From NCBI GenBank assembly GCA_022508405.1, contig JAFLVI010000010.1:1-37096 (forward strand): a stretch of 37,096 nucleotides of DNA, read 5' to 3'. The notes beneath the pieces are model-generated. The model did no database searches, was not told the origin of the DNA, and saw nothing but the letters and a program-made list of their open reading frames with translations. The position numbers and the translations under genes are program-made. Below, piece by piece: positions 16,651 through 24,552 of the stretch; position 1 is the stretch's first letter, and each line of letters starts with the position of its first letter. Origin of the DNA: Clostridiales bacterium (GTDB lineage Bacteria > Bacillota > Clostridia > Christensenellales > Pumilibacteraceae).

Positions 16651-17520
16651 ATGAAAAAGCTCGCCGATTTATCCGTAATATTTTTGATATACGTACTGGC
16701 GTACGGAATAGGATACGCGGCGTGCTTTATGATAGACAACGTCATTTTAATGATGTTTGTATTTGACGTTGCGGCTACGTTTGTCACCTTTTGCTTTTCG
16801 ATTGTGTTGCACAACTCCAGCGTGTACGACGCGTACTGGTCGCTCACACCCATGGTAATATCCATTTGGCTGTTTATATATTTGCAGGCGTTTTCCGCAT
16901 GGCAAATACTGTTTTTGGCGGTGTTCAACATCTGGTCGCTCAGGCTAACCGTCAACTGGATAGTCGTATTTACCGATTTTTCGTACGAGGACTGGCGGTA
17001 CAAAAAGTATAGGGAAGAGCACGGGCGGTTTGTTTGGTTTATTCTAAACTTTTTCGGCATACATTACATGCCCACTTTTATCGTTTTCGCCGGCATGCTT
17101 CCGCTGTTTCAAATCGCATTGCACGGCATGAACGCATTGTCCTTAATCGGCATGGCAATTATTCTTTTGGGCACGGCGCTGGAATTTTTTGCGGATAGGC
17201 AAATGCACGCATTTTTGGAGCAGTCTAAAAACGCGACTCAAAAGACGGTGTGCAGGGTAGGGCTGTGGAACTATTCTCGGCATCCCAATTATTTAGGCGA
17301 AATTACCGTATGGTGGGGAGTTTATCTTGTAATGCTGCCGTTTGCTTTACAGTACTGGTATTTTGTAGCGGGCGCGGTTGCCGTGACCGTACTGTTTAAC
17401 GTAGTGTCCATTCCGCTCATGGAAAAGCGGCAGCTTTCGCGCCGTCCCGATTATAAGGAATACAAAAAGGCCACGTCGCGGCTTTTGGTTTTGCCGCACA
17501 AAAAACAGCGCACGGATTAG
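16651..17520 (+). CDS. DUF1295 / steroid 5-alpha-reductase-like membrane enzyme
   Basis: The 289-residue integral membrane protein has about six to eight hydrophobic helices. The C-terminal half carries the DUF1295 signature: LWNYSRHPNYLGE (about residues 208-220), then WWGVYL, and a closing SIPLMEKR plus YKEYKKATSRLL. This region is related to the catalytic half of steroid 5-alpha reductases and isoprenylcysteine methyltransferases. A lipid or isoprenoid substrate with a nucleotide cofactor is therefore plausible, but bacterial members are mostly uncharacterised. The ribosome binding site is weak (ACAGG). It is the last gene before a terminator at 17557. The next gene encodes a cis-prenyltransferase, which hints at polyprenol metabolism, though the two appear to be transcribed separately. 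Confidence 0.85.
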   Translation: MKKLADLSVIFLIYVLAYGIGYAACFMIDNVILMMFVFDVAATFVTFCFSIVLHNSSVYDAYWSLTPMVISIWLFIYLQAFSAWQILFLAVFNIWSLRLTVNWIVVFTDFSYEDWRYKKYREEHGRFVWFILNFFGIHYMPTFIVFAGMLPLFQIALHGMNALSLIGMAIILLGTALEFFADRQMHAFLEQSKNATQKTVCRVGLWNYSRHPNYLGEITVWWGVYLVMLPFALQYWYFVAGAVAVTVLFNVVSIPLMEKRQLSRRPDYKEYKKATSRLLVLPHKKQRTD

Positions 17521-17556
17521 CTGTATCCGTCTTAAGCGTATTATAAAATATAATCG

Positions 17557-17588
17557 GGTATTATAGCGCTGCGTATAATACCTTTTTT
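17557..17588 (+). terminator. Intrinsic terminator after the DUF1295 gene
   Basis: GGTATTATA (17557-17565) pairs perfectly with TATAATACC (17574-17582) across an 8-nt loop, and T6 follows directly (17583-17588). The stem is A/T-rich, so efficiency may be moderate. It separates the LRR/DUF1295 unit from the cis-prenyltransferase gene. Confidence 0.75.
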
Positions 17589-17629
17589 ATTGCAAAGACT
17601 ATTGCATAAATTGTATTAAGGGGGGCAAT

Positions 17630-18226
17630 ATGCATCGTACTCCGACGCACATAGGAATAATCCCCGACGGCAACAGGCGTTGGGCTACTCAAAACGGACT
17701 GAAAAAGGAAGACGGGTACGAGCACGGACTTCTCCCGGGCTTGCGACTGTTGCGCGCCGCAAAACAACACGGTATAAAGGAACTTACGTATTACGGCTTT
17801 ACCGTGGACAACTGCAAGCGGCCTAAGGCGCAGGTGACGGCGTTTTCGGACGCGTGCTGTAAGGCGGTAAAGCTGATAGAAAAAGAAGGCGTAGTCGTCA
17901 ACGTAATAGGTAATACGTCTTCGTCGTGTTTCCCGAAAAAGCTCCTGCCGTATACGGAAAGAAAAAGCGGGGACGTGGTAGTAAATCTTTTGGTCAACTA
18001 CGGCTGGGAATGGGATATTTTCGGCGGTTTTGCTTCCCGCGATATTCCGCGAATAGACTTGGTCATTCGCTGGGGCGGAATGAGACGGTTGTCCGGCTTT
18101 TTGCCCATACAGACGGTGTATTCCGATTTTTATATAGTGGACGAGTTGTGGCCGGACTTTAAGGAAAACCATTTGGACGCCGCGCTCGAGTGGTACTCTC
18201 GTCAGGACGTAACCTTGGGCGGATAA
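17630..18226 (+). CDS. Short divergent cis-prenyltransferase (UppS family)
   Basis: The product is 198 residues; typical UppS is about 240-250. GGGGGG lies just before ATG 17630. Family motifs are present: PDGNRRWA with Asp13 at the pyrophosphate/Mg site, an equivalent of the E. coli ENWNRP motif (DNCKRP, 60-65), NYGWEWDI (123-130), DLVIRWGG (143-150), and the C-terminal FYIVDELWPDF. Two oddities stand out. The helical segment between NYG and DLVIR is about 25 residues shorter than in E. coli UppS. The Glu of the canonical RTGGEHR, a Mg-contacting residue in E. coli UppS, is Met151 here. It may be a short-chain or altered-specificity enzyme, or poorly active. A canonical UppS is probably encoded elsewhere. 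No clear promoter is seen; TTGCAA at 17590 is only a weak candidate. Confidence 0.82.
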   Translation: MHRTPTHIGIIPDGNRRWATQNGLKKEDGYEHGLLPGLRLLRAAKQHGIKELTYYGFTVDNCKRPKAQVTAFSDACCKAVKLIEKEGVVVNVIGNTSSSCFPKKLLPYTERKSGDVVVNLLVNYGWEWDIFGGFASRDIPRIDLVIRWGGMRRLSGFLPIQTVYSDFYIVDELWPDFKENHLDAALEWYSRQDVTLGG

Positions 18227-18296
18227 CCGCGCACGGAATATTTTATATTGCGGCGGGCGGTCGCGCGGACGAGTTTAAGAAGTTTGATTTATTATG

Positions 18297-18325
18297 TTGC
18301 ATTTCTGCAAATAATACTGTATAAT
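18297..18325 (+). promoter_or_regulatory. Promoter for the polysaccharide gene cluster
   Basis: TTGCAT (18297-18302) and a perfect TATAAT (18320-18325) have a 17-bp spacer. The -35 box matches the sigma-A consensus at four of six positions. Transcription from about 18332 would give a leader of about 190 nt before the aminotransferase gene. The following genes are all on the same strand and tightly packed, so this may drive the whole cluster. Confidence 0.65.
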
Positions 18326-18331
18326 GAGATT

Positions 18332-18523
18332 TGTAAACGTGTGCCCAATCAATGTTTGGGTTTGCGCTTACGGCGGTGTGATTGCCGGCATGAACCCGAA
18401 GACAACGCTCGTAGGATTTTTCTCGGCTGTTTTATTCGGCGGACATACAAAAGATAAATTCGGGTTTATATACATGCCCGAATGTGCGAAGCACACCCAA
18501 AAATCCCATAAAAGCAAAAAACC
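18332..18523 (+). promoter_or_regulatory. Long structured leader of the polysaccharide cluster
   Basis: No credible gene lies in this stretch. It contains a CCCAA/TTGGG hairpin (18344-18360), a perfect 7-bp hairpin ATTCGGG/CCCGAAT (18458-18464 with 18477-18483), and directly abutting it a TGTGC-GAA-GCACA hairpin (18483-18495). The last two sit 28 nt before the start codon. None is followed by a T tract, so they are not simple terminators. A regulatory leader is possible. No known riboswitch or ops element was recognised. Confidence 0.4.
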
Positions 18524-19771
18524 ATGTTTACACAAGACAAAAAATTCAAAAAGTTTAACAGCAAAGTTTGGCTGTCCACTCCCACCATGCACGGCGAGGA
18601 GCTAAAGTGGATGACAGACGCGTTTGACACAAATTGGATGTCCACCGTCGGCGAAAACATCAACGAAGTCGAACGCATGGCCGCTAACAAAATAGGCTGC
18701 AAGCATGCCGTTGCGCTGTCATGCGGCACGGCGGCGCTCCACCTTGCCATGAAACTGGCGGGTACTAAGCGCGGCGACAAAGTGTTCTGCTCGGACATGA
18801 CCTTTGCGGCTACGCTTAACCCGGTGGTGTACGAGGGCGGCGTTCCGGTGTTTATAGATACCGAACGCGACACGTGGAATATGGATCCGGTCGCGCTCGA
18901 AAAGGCGTTTACTCTGTATCCCGAAGTGAAGCATGTGGTTTTTGCGCATCTGTACGGTACGCCGGCAAAGATGGATGAACTTCGCGCCGTTGCAGATAAA
19001 CACGGCGCGGTCATAATCGAGGACGCCGCAGAAAGCTTTGGCGCTACATACAAGGGCAAGCAGACGGGTACGTTCGGCGATATCGGCGTGATAAGCTTTA
19101 ACGGCAACAAGATAGTTACGGGATCGTCGGGCGGCATGCTTCTCACCGACGATACAGAGCAGGCGAATAAGGCGCGCAAATGGTCCACGCAGTCAAGGGA
19201 AAACGCGCCGTGGTACCAGCACGAACAGCTCGGTTACAACTACCGCATGAGCAATGTTATTGCCGGCGTTATAAGGGGTCAGCTCCCGTATCTGGAAGAG
19301 CATATCGAAAAGAAAAGGGCAATATACGAGCGGTACAAGGCGGGCTTTAAAGGGCTCCCCGTAACCATGAATCCGTTTGACGAAAAAAATTCCAAGCCCA
19401 ACTACTGGCTTTCTTGCATGCTGATAGACCAAGGCGCAATGTGCAAGCAGGTGCGCGGAGATCTTGACGCGTGTTATGTGGCGGAGCACGGTAAATCGTG
19501 CCCGACCGAAATACTGAGCACGCTCGCCGCATACAATGCAGAAGGCAGACCAATCTGGAAGCCCATGCATATGCAACCTATTTACCGTAACAATCCGTTT
19601 GTGACGGTCGAAGGCGACGGCAGGGGCAAGACCAACGCTTACATAAGCGGCGGCGGCGTGGACGTCGGCATGGATATTTTCGACCGCGGTTTGTGCCTGC
19701 CCAGTGATATAAAGATGACGGCGGACGACCAGCAAAAGGTGATAGAAATAGTAAGGGCGTGCTTTGATTAA
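18524..19771 (+). CDS. DegT/DnrJ/EryC1/StrS sugar aminotransferase
   Basis: The 415-residue PLP enzyme transfers an amino group to a keto-sugar nucleotide. Family marks include STPTMHGEELKWM (18-30), the cofactor region CGTAALHLA (67-75), EDAAESFGA (166-174) with Asp167 contacting the PLP nitrogen, and SFNGNKIVTG with the Schiff-base Lys196. An in-frame TAA lies 12 nt before the ATG, so this is the first possible start despite a weak ribosome binding site. A PglE-like role (making a 4-amino-sugar for the lipid-linked first sugar) fits the phosphoglycosyl transferase next door. The matching 4,6-dehydratase and acetyltransferase are not in this window. The downstream gene starts on the base after the stop. 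Confidence 0.9.
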   Translation: MFTQDKKFKKFNSKVWLSTPTMHGEELKWMTDAFDTNWMSTVGENINEVERMAANKIGCKHAVALSCGTAALHLAMKLAGTKRGDKVFCSDMTFAATLNPVVYEGGVPVFIDTERDTWNMDPVALEKAFTLYPEVKHVVFAHLYGTPAKMDELRAVADKHGAVIIEDAAESFGATYKGKQTGTFGDIGVISFNGNKIVTGSSGGMLLTDDTEQANKARKWSTQSRENAPWYQHEQLGYNYRMSNVIAGVIRGQLPYLEEHIEKKRAIYERYKAGFKGLPVTMNPFDEKNSKPNYWLSCMLIDQGAMCKQVRGDLDACYVAEHGKSCPTEILSTLAAYNAEGRPIWKPMHMQPIYRNNPFVTVEGDGRGKTNAYISGGGVDVGMDIFDRGLCLPSDIKMTADDQQKVIEIVRACFD

Positions 19772-21439
19772 GTGAAAGAGTTTTGGAATAATTTAACCAC
19801 CGCTTGGTGGGGCATACTTATTATTTGCGTCGTGTGCGTTGCCGTATGGCTGTTGCTGTCGGCGGCGTTGTACCGCGTGTTTTTTAAAAGGTTCTACGAT
19901 ATTTTGCTCAGCGGAATGGCGATAATCGTGTTTTCTCCGCTTTTGATTATTTTGACTGTTGTCGGCGCAATCAAGATGAAGGGCAATCCGTTTTTTACTC
20001 AACCGCGCCCCGGCAAAATAAGAAAAAAGACAGGGGAAGAAAAGATATTCAAGCTGATAAAATTCCGCACCATGACCTGCGAAAGGGACGAGAGCGGAGA
20101 ACTGCTGCCCGACGAAAAGCGGCTTACTAAGTACGGCAAATTTTTGCGCGCCAGCTCACTGGACGAACTGCCCGAGTTATTCAATATATTTTTAGGGCAT
20201 ATGGCTATAGTCGGTCCGCGCCCGCTTTTGGTTCAGTATATACCGTTGTATAACGACGAACAGCGCCGCAGGCACATCGTGCGCCCGGGGCTAACCGGTT
20301 TAGCGCAGGTAAACGGCAGAAACGCCATTACGTGGAATCAAAAGTTTAAGTACGATTGCGAATATGTACGCAAAATATCGCTTTTCGGCGATATAAAAAT
20401 TCTGTTTATGACGGTGGGTAAAGTGTTTAAGCGGAGCGGCATATCGCAGGAAGGACAAGCCACCATGGAGTATTTTACAGGCAACAAAAAGTATAATGTT
20501 TTGATACTCAGCGTAGGTAGGCGTGTGGAGCTTGTAAATGCGTTTAAGGCCGCGCGCGACAGACTGGAAGTTGACGGCGACGTGTGCGCCGCGGACATGT
20601 CGGACTTGGCGCCGGCGCTTAAGTTTGCGGACAAACAGTTTATAATCCCACGCATTGCCGACGAAGAGTATATCCCCAAAATTATCGAGCTTTGCAAAGC
20701 AAACGACATATCGCTTGTAGTTCCCACAATAGATACCGAGCTGAATAAACTTGCTCAAAACAAGGGGTTGATTGAAGCCGAGAGTGGGGCTCGCGTGCTT
20801 ATATCGGACGCGGAAAGCGTGCGCATATGCTGTGACAAAACGCTTACCGCAAAGTTTTTTGCCGAGCACGGGTTCGATTGTCCGGTAACCTATGAAATAG
20901 GCAAACAAGACGTGACGGCGTTTCCGCTGTTTATAAAACCGCGTGACGGCAGTTCCAGCATAGGCGCATACAAGGTGGAAAACAAAAAACAGCTTGCGTT
21001 TTTTGCGGAGTATGTGGATAACCCGATTTTGCAGGAATGCGTTGCCGGCAAGGAATATACGGCGGACTGCTTTTGCGACTTTGACGGCAATATCGTAACA
21101 GTCGTGCCCAGATGGCGCATGGTTACACGCAGCGGCGAAATCCTGCGCGGCAAAGTAGAAAAGAACAGATACATAATCGAAGACGTTAAGCGGCTGTTAA
21201 ACAGCTTCGGCTTTATAGGGCAAATCACCGTGCAGTGCTTTTTGACGGAAGACAACAAGGTCAAGTATATAGAGATAAATCCGCGGTTCGGCGGCGGTGC
21301 GCCCATGAGCATTGCCGCAGGCGCGGACAGCTGCGAAAATCTGTACAGACTTCTCCGCGGCGAAAAACTTCAGTACAATGAGGACTACGAGGACGGCGCT
21401 GTGTATTCGCGGTTTGACGGCAGCGTGAGGGTGTCATGA
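19772..21439 (+). CDS. Fused phosphoglycosyl transferase (PglC-like) and ATP-grasp enzyme
   Basis: The product is 555 residues. The start is GTG 19772, immediately after the upstream TAA; the next Met is too far inside. Residues 14-34 are a membrane helix, then a PglC-type domain (about 38-240) with a membrane segment (45-66), KLIKFRTM, the catalytic Asp131-Glu132 in SSLDELPEL, and VGPRPLL. It should attach the first sugar phosphate to undecaprenyl phosphate. ATMEYFTG (about 231-238) resembles the usual end of such transferases. The remainder is an ATP-grasp ligase with IKPRDGSSSIG and EINPRFGGGAP. ATG 20465 at the junction has AGGAAGG ten bases upstream, so the ATP-grasp part may also be made separately. 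The acceptor and substrate of the ligase are unknown. It overlaps the next gene by 4 bp (ATGA). Confidence 0.88.
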   Translation: MKEFWNNLTTAWWGILIICVVCVAVWLLLSAALYRVFFKRFYDILLSGMAIIVFSPLLIILTVVGAIKMKGNPFFTQPRPGKIRKKTGEEKIFKLIKFRTMTCERDESGELLPDEKRLTKYGKFLRASSLDELPELFNIFLGHMAIVGPRPLLVQYIPLYNDEQRRRHIVRPGLTGLAQVNGRNAITWNQKFKYDCEYVRKISLFGDIKILFMTVGKVFKRSGISQEGQATMEYFTGNKKYNVLILSVGRRVELVNAFKAARDRLEVDGDVCAADMSDLAPALKFADKQFIIPRIADEEYIPKIIELCKANDISLVVPTIDTELNKLAQNKGLIEAESGARVLISDAESVRICCDKTLTAKFFAEHGFDCPVTYEIGKQDVTAFPLFIKPRDGSSSIGAYKVENKKQLAFFAEYVDNPILQECVAGKEYTADCFCDFDGNIVTVVPRWRMVTRSGEILRGKVEKNRYIIEDVKRLLNSFGFIGQITVQCFLTEDNKVKYIEINPRFGGGAPMSIAAGADSCENLYRLLRGEKLQYNEDYEDGAVYSRFDGSVRVS

Positions 21440-22911
21440 TTAAAGCCGTTGTGTTTGATTTGGACGATACGCTGTTTCCCGAATACGATTATGTAAAGTC
21501 GGGATATAAAGCCGTTGCCAAACAAATAGAAAAAAAGTACGGTATAGATGACGCATATGACGAGTTGCTGACGTTGTTTGGTGAGAATAACAACAATGTT
21601 TTCAATCGTTATCTGCAAAGCAAAGGATTGTCCGACATTGAACAAGCCGTAAGCGAACTTGTGGAAATCTACCATACTCACACACCGGAAATACAGCTGT
21701 CGGATGAAGTAAAGCATACGCTTGCGCTCTTGCGGGAAAAGGGATATAAGCTGGGTGTAATCACCGACGGAAGACCGCAGGGCCAGCGCGCAAAAATAGT
21801 CTCGCTCGGACTTGAAGGCATGGTGGATAAGATAATCATTACGGACGAGCTTGGCGGAAAGGAATGCCGCAAGCCCAACCCGAAAGCGTTTAATCTCATG
21901 GCCGAATACTTTGGAATATCGCTCAACGAAATGATGTATGTTGGCGACAATCCCCAAAAGGATTTTGTTATAGGCAAGTACGGCGTTACTACAGTAAGAA
22001 TTAAAAACAACGGAATTTATGACGACCAAGCTTATATCGATGGAGTAAAGGAGAATTACAGCATATCAACTATGGCAGAACTTGTTGAGAAACTTGAACA
22101 GAACGACGAAGGCGACGCCGAACTTTTGGAATTTGTAAAAAGCAAGTTGCTGCAAATTATGGTTTTTATCCACGACGTATGCGTCAAAGAAGGGATTAAA
22201 TATTCGTTGAGCGGCGGCACTTTGATTGGCGCTGTCAGGCATAAAGGTTTTATACCTTGGGACGACGATATAGATATCTGCATGAAGCGCGAAGATTACA
22301 ATCGCTTTGCAAGCGTAATAAACGAGTATTGTGAAGCGAGCGGTCAATTTGAATTCTTTTTGTACAGAAGAACGCCGAGAGTAAAATTCGCAAAAGAACC
22401 GATATTGGGAGATAAACAAATCGGCGGCATCAAAATAGACATTTTTTTGCTTGACAATTTGCCCGATAAAAAGAGCACCAGAAAACGCTTTCTGTTGAAA
22501 CTAAAGGTTTTGCAGGGCATGATGCACAAGGGCAAGATAGAATGGTCGAACTTCAGTTTTAAAAGAAGACTTCAGTTGTTCGTTACGAAAGCTTTGGGCG
22601 CGGGACGATCGGTGGAAAGTATAGTACAGTCTTATTTTAAAACTTCCGCACGTTACAACAATACGGTTACGCGAGATAAGTTTATTTCCAACGATCTGTT
22701 TGAAGTTTGCGATATAGCCTACCATAGAGAATGGGTGGAAGACGTTATTCTATCGGCTTTTGAAGACAGAGAGTTTTATATTTTTAAGGAATACGATTCG
22801 ATTTTACGGTTTAGATACGGGGATTATATGCAGCTGCCGCCGAAAGAACAGCAAGTACATCACCATGATTTTACCGTCACTCCGATTGAAAATTGCGAGG
22901 TGCAGAATTAA
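21436..22911 (+). CDS. HAD phosphatase fused to a LicD phosphotransferase
   Basis: The product is 491 residues. The N-terminal half (1-215) is a complete HAD hydrolase: DLDDT with Asp8 and Asp10 (motif I), VITDG with Thr110 (motif II), RKPNPKAF (motif III region) and GDNPQKDF (170-177, motif IV). The C-terminal half (about 228-491) is a LicD domain with the signature GTLIGAVRH...GFIPWDDDID (261-280). LicD proteins transfer phosphocholine or related phospho-groups from CDP-linked donors to glycans. HAD members remove phosphate from small metabolites. The fusion suggests linked steps, for example processing a sugar or alditol phosphate and modifying the same glycan. The gene is translationally coupled to the upstream gene by the 4-bp overlap, and the next licD follows directly. 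Confidence 0.88.
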   Translation: MIKAVVFDLDDTLFPEYDYVKSGYKAVAKQIEKKYGIDDAYDELLTLFGENNNNVFNRYLQSKGLSDIEQAVSELVEIYHTHTPEIQLSDEVKHTLALLREKGYKLGVITDGRPQGQRAKIVSLGLEGMVDKIIITDELGGKECRKPNPKAFNLMAEYFGISLNEMMYVGDNPQKDFVIGKYGVTTVRIKNNGIYDDQAYIDGVKENYSISTMAELVEKLEQNDEGDAELLEFVKSKLLQIMVFIHDVCVKEGIKYSLSGGTLIGAVRHKGFIPWDDDIDICMKREDYNRFASVINEYCEASGQFEFFLYRRTPRVKFAKEPILGDKQIGGIKIDIFLLDNLPDKKSTRKRFLLKLKVLQGMMHKGKIEWSNFSFKRRLQLFVTKALGAGRSVESIVQSYFKTSARYNNTVTRDKFISNDLFEVCDIAYHREWVEDVILSAFEDREFYIFKEYDSILRFRYGDYMQLPPKEQQVHHHDFTVTPIENCEVQN

Positions 22912-23745
22912 ATGGATTACGACGTCGAATTGACCGAAAAAGTTAAAAGCGTCCAGCTTGAAATAGCCGAAGTCATAAAAGACGTATGCGAAAAAAACGG
23001 CATACGGTACTATTTGGCGTACGGCACGCTTTTAGGCGCGGTGCGTCACGACGGATTTATTCCGTGGGACGATGATATAGATATTATGATACCGTATCCC
23101 GATTTGCTAAAGTTTGAGCAGGCATGTAAAACCGATTTACCCAAAGGGTATTTTTATCAATCTCCGGAAACCGATCCCGAATTCAGACTGTCAATTATGC
23201 GTGTATGCAAGGACAATACGCTTTTGATAGAAAAGGGCACGGAGAGCAAAAACATTCACCACGGCATTTTTGTGGATATCTATCCTATTTACGGCGCCGC
23301 GCCCAAAAACAGAAGAAAGCTGCAAATATTCAGGGCAATGAAAAGGGCGCTGTATTTGCTTGACGAGCCTGTAAAAAACCACGGTGCGGTTATGCGTCTC
23401 GGCTCGTCTTTTTTGCTAAAGACAAAGACCAAAAAAGGCAAAGCGCGCGCCGAAAAGAAACTGTTTCAAAAAATTGCTCGATACGATTACGACCAAAGTG
23501 ACAACGTGGTGTGCCTTGACAGTACGATAAAGATTATGAGCACCGAGTTTAAACGCGAATGGTTTGGCAACGGCGTAATGCATAAATTCGGAGATACGGA
23601 ATTTATGATACCGGAAAAACCCGACGCTGTTCTAACAAAAATGTACGGCGATTATATGGTGTTGCCGCCGGAAGAAGAGCGCAAGCCTCATCACGATTTT
23701 GTCCGAATAGAATTCGATTGCGGCGATGAAACGGCAAAAGAATAA
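22912..23745 (+). CDS. licD: LicD family phosphotransferase (second LicD domain)
   Basis: The 277-residue soluble protein has the LicD signature YGTLLGAVRH...GFIPWDDDID at residues 37-57. A second conserved stretch is GIFVDIYPIYG (near 119-129), and the C-terminal block is KMYGDYMVLPPEE. The family belongs to the nucleotidyltransferase fold, with the Asp-rich motif binding metal. Members move a phospho-alcohol group (phosphocholine in the model pathway) from CDP-donors onto cell-surface glycans. The ATG follows the previous stop codon with no gap. It is one of three LicD domains in a row and probably a paralogue of its neighbours with a different acceptor or donor. Confidence 0.9.
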   Translation: MDYDVELTEKVKSVQLEIAEVIKDVCEKNGIRYYLAYGTLLGAVRHDGFIPWDDDIDIMIPYPDLLKFEQACKTDLPKGYFYQSPETDPEFRLSIMRVCKDNTLLIEKGTESKNIHHGIFVDIYPIYGAAPKNRRKLQIFRAMKRALYLLDEPVKNHGAVMRLGSSFLLKTKTKKGKARAEKKLFQKIARYDYDQSDNVVCLDSTIKIMSTEFKREWFGNGVMHKFGDTEFMIPEKPDAVLTKMYGDYMVLPPEEERKPHHDFVRIEFDCGDETAKE

Positions 23746-23747
23746 AA

Positions 23748-24542
23748 ATGGAAACACTATCATCGAAACAAATTAAACAGACATTGTTGCAAATTCTCGT
23801 TTGGTTTAGGGACTATTGCGAGAGTAAAGGTTATCGCTATTATATCACCGGCGGCACGTTGCTCGGCGCGGTGCGTCACGGTGGGTTTATACCGTGGGAC
23901 GATGATATAGACGTGCTTATGCCGGCGGACGATTACGCTAAGTTTATTCACGATGATTTTGCCGACACGCCTTATCGGTTGTTGTCGTTTGACCTTGACG
24001 GGCAGTCCACGACTGCTATAACAAAGCTGTACGACCCCAATACATTAGTGCAAGCGGAGCGGCATACAAAATATCCGATAGGCTTACACATAGATATCTT
24101 TCCGCTTTTTCCGCTTGGTGCAACTCTAAAGGACGCGCGCGCTTTACAAAAAAAAGTGCGCGTACCTATAACATGTAAAAGTTGGTTGATTGCGGAAAAA
24201 TTTAATCCCCCAAAAAATAAATTGCTTTACTTGCCTAAGTGGTTTGGCAGCAAAGCCGCCAAACTGTACGGGCTGAAAAGAGCTTTGAAAAAACTGGAAA
24301 AAGCAAGGGCAAAATACACACTGTCCCAAAGCAACTATGTGGGGCATATAAACGGGGTGTTTCGTGAATGTGTGGAAAAATGGCAATACGAATCGCCGTC
24401 CGAGGTGACTTTTGAGGGCGAGGTGTTTAAATGCTGTGCCGATCCGCACAAATTTTTGACCGGCTTTTACGGTGATTATATGACGCTTCCGCCCGAAACC
24501 CAAAGGGTAAATCATGGGTTTACGGTTTATGTAAAGGATTGA
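23748..24542 (+). CDS. licD: LicD family phosphotransferase (third LicD domain)
   Basis: The product is 264 residues, starting two bases after the previous stop codon. The LicD motif GGTLLGAVRH...GFIPWDDDID spans residues 35-55. HIDIFPLFPLG follows near 105-115, and the C-terminal GFYGDYMTLPPE block is conserved. No membrane helix or signal peptide is seen, so it acts on the cytoplasmic side, before the unit is flipped. The coding sequence of its motif region is close to that of the preceding licD, which suggests descent by tandem duplication. Donor specificity cannot be told from sequence. CMP-AEP or another CDP-linked group from this cluster is a reasonable inference. Confidence 0.9.
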   Translation: METLSSKQIKQTLLQILVWFRDYCESKGYRYYITGGTLLGAVRHGGFIPWDDDIDVLMPADDYAKFIHDDFADTPYRLLSFDLDGQSTTAITKLYDPNTLVQAERHTKYPIGLHIDIFPLFPLGATLKDARALQKKVRVPITCKSWLIAEKFNPPKNKLLYLPKWFGSKAAKLYGLKRALKKLEKARAKYTLSQSNYVGHINGVFRECVEKWQYESPSEVTFEGEVFKCCADPHKFLTGFYGDYMTLPPETQRVNHGFTVYVKD

Positions 24543-24552
24543 TCAATTTTTA

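Noticed and set aside
17590..17619. TTGCAA with TATTAA as a promoter for the cis-prenyltransferase
   Set aside because: The -35 box is only partly matched, the spacing to TATTAA is 18 bp and the sequence is A/T-rich enough to give such matches by chance.
18227..18268. CCGCGC/GCGCGG inverted repeat just after the cis-prenyltransferase stop, as a terminator
   Set aside because: The arms are perfect but the loop is 30 nt and no T run follows. At most it is a weak or factor-dependent end signal.
18324..18605. A 93-codon plus-strand frame between the promoter and the aminotransferase gene
   Set aside because: Its ATG overlaps the -10 box of the likely promoter, it has no ribosome binding site, and it runs 80 bases into the well-supported aminotransferase gene in another frame. 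Composition is low-complexity Lys/Ser/His at the end.
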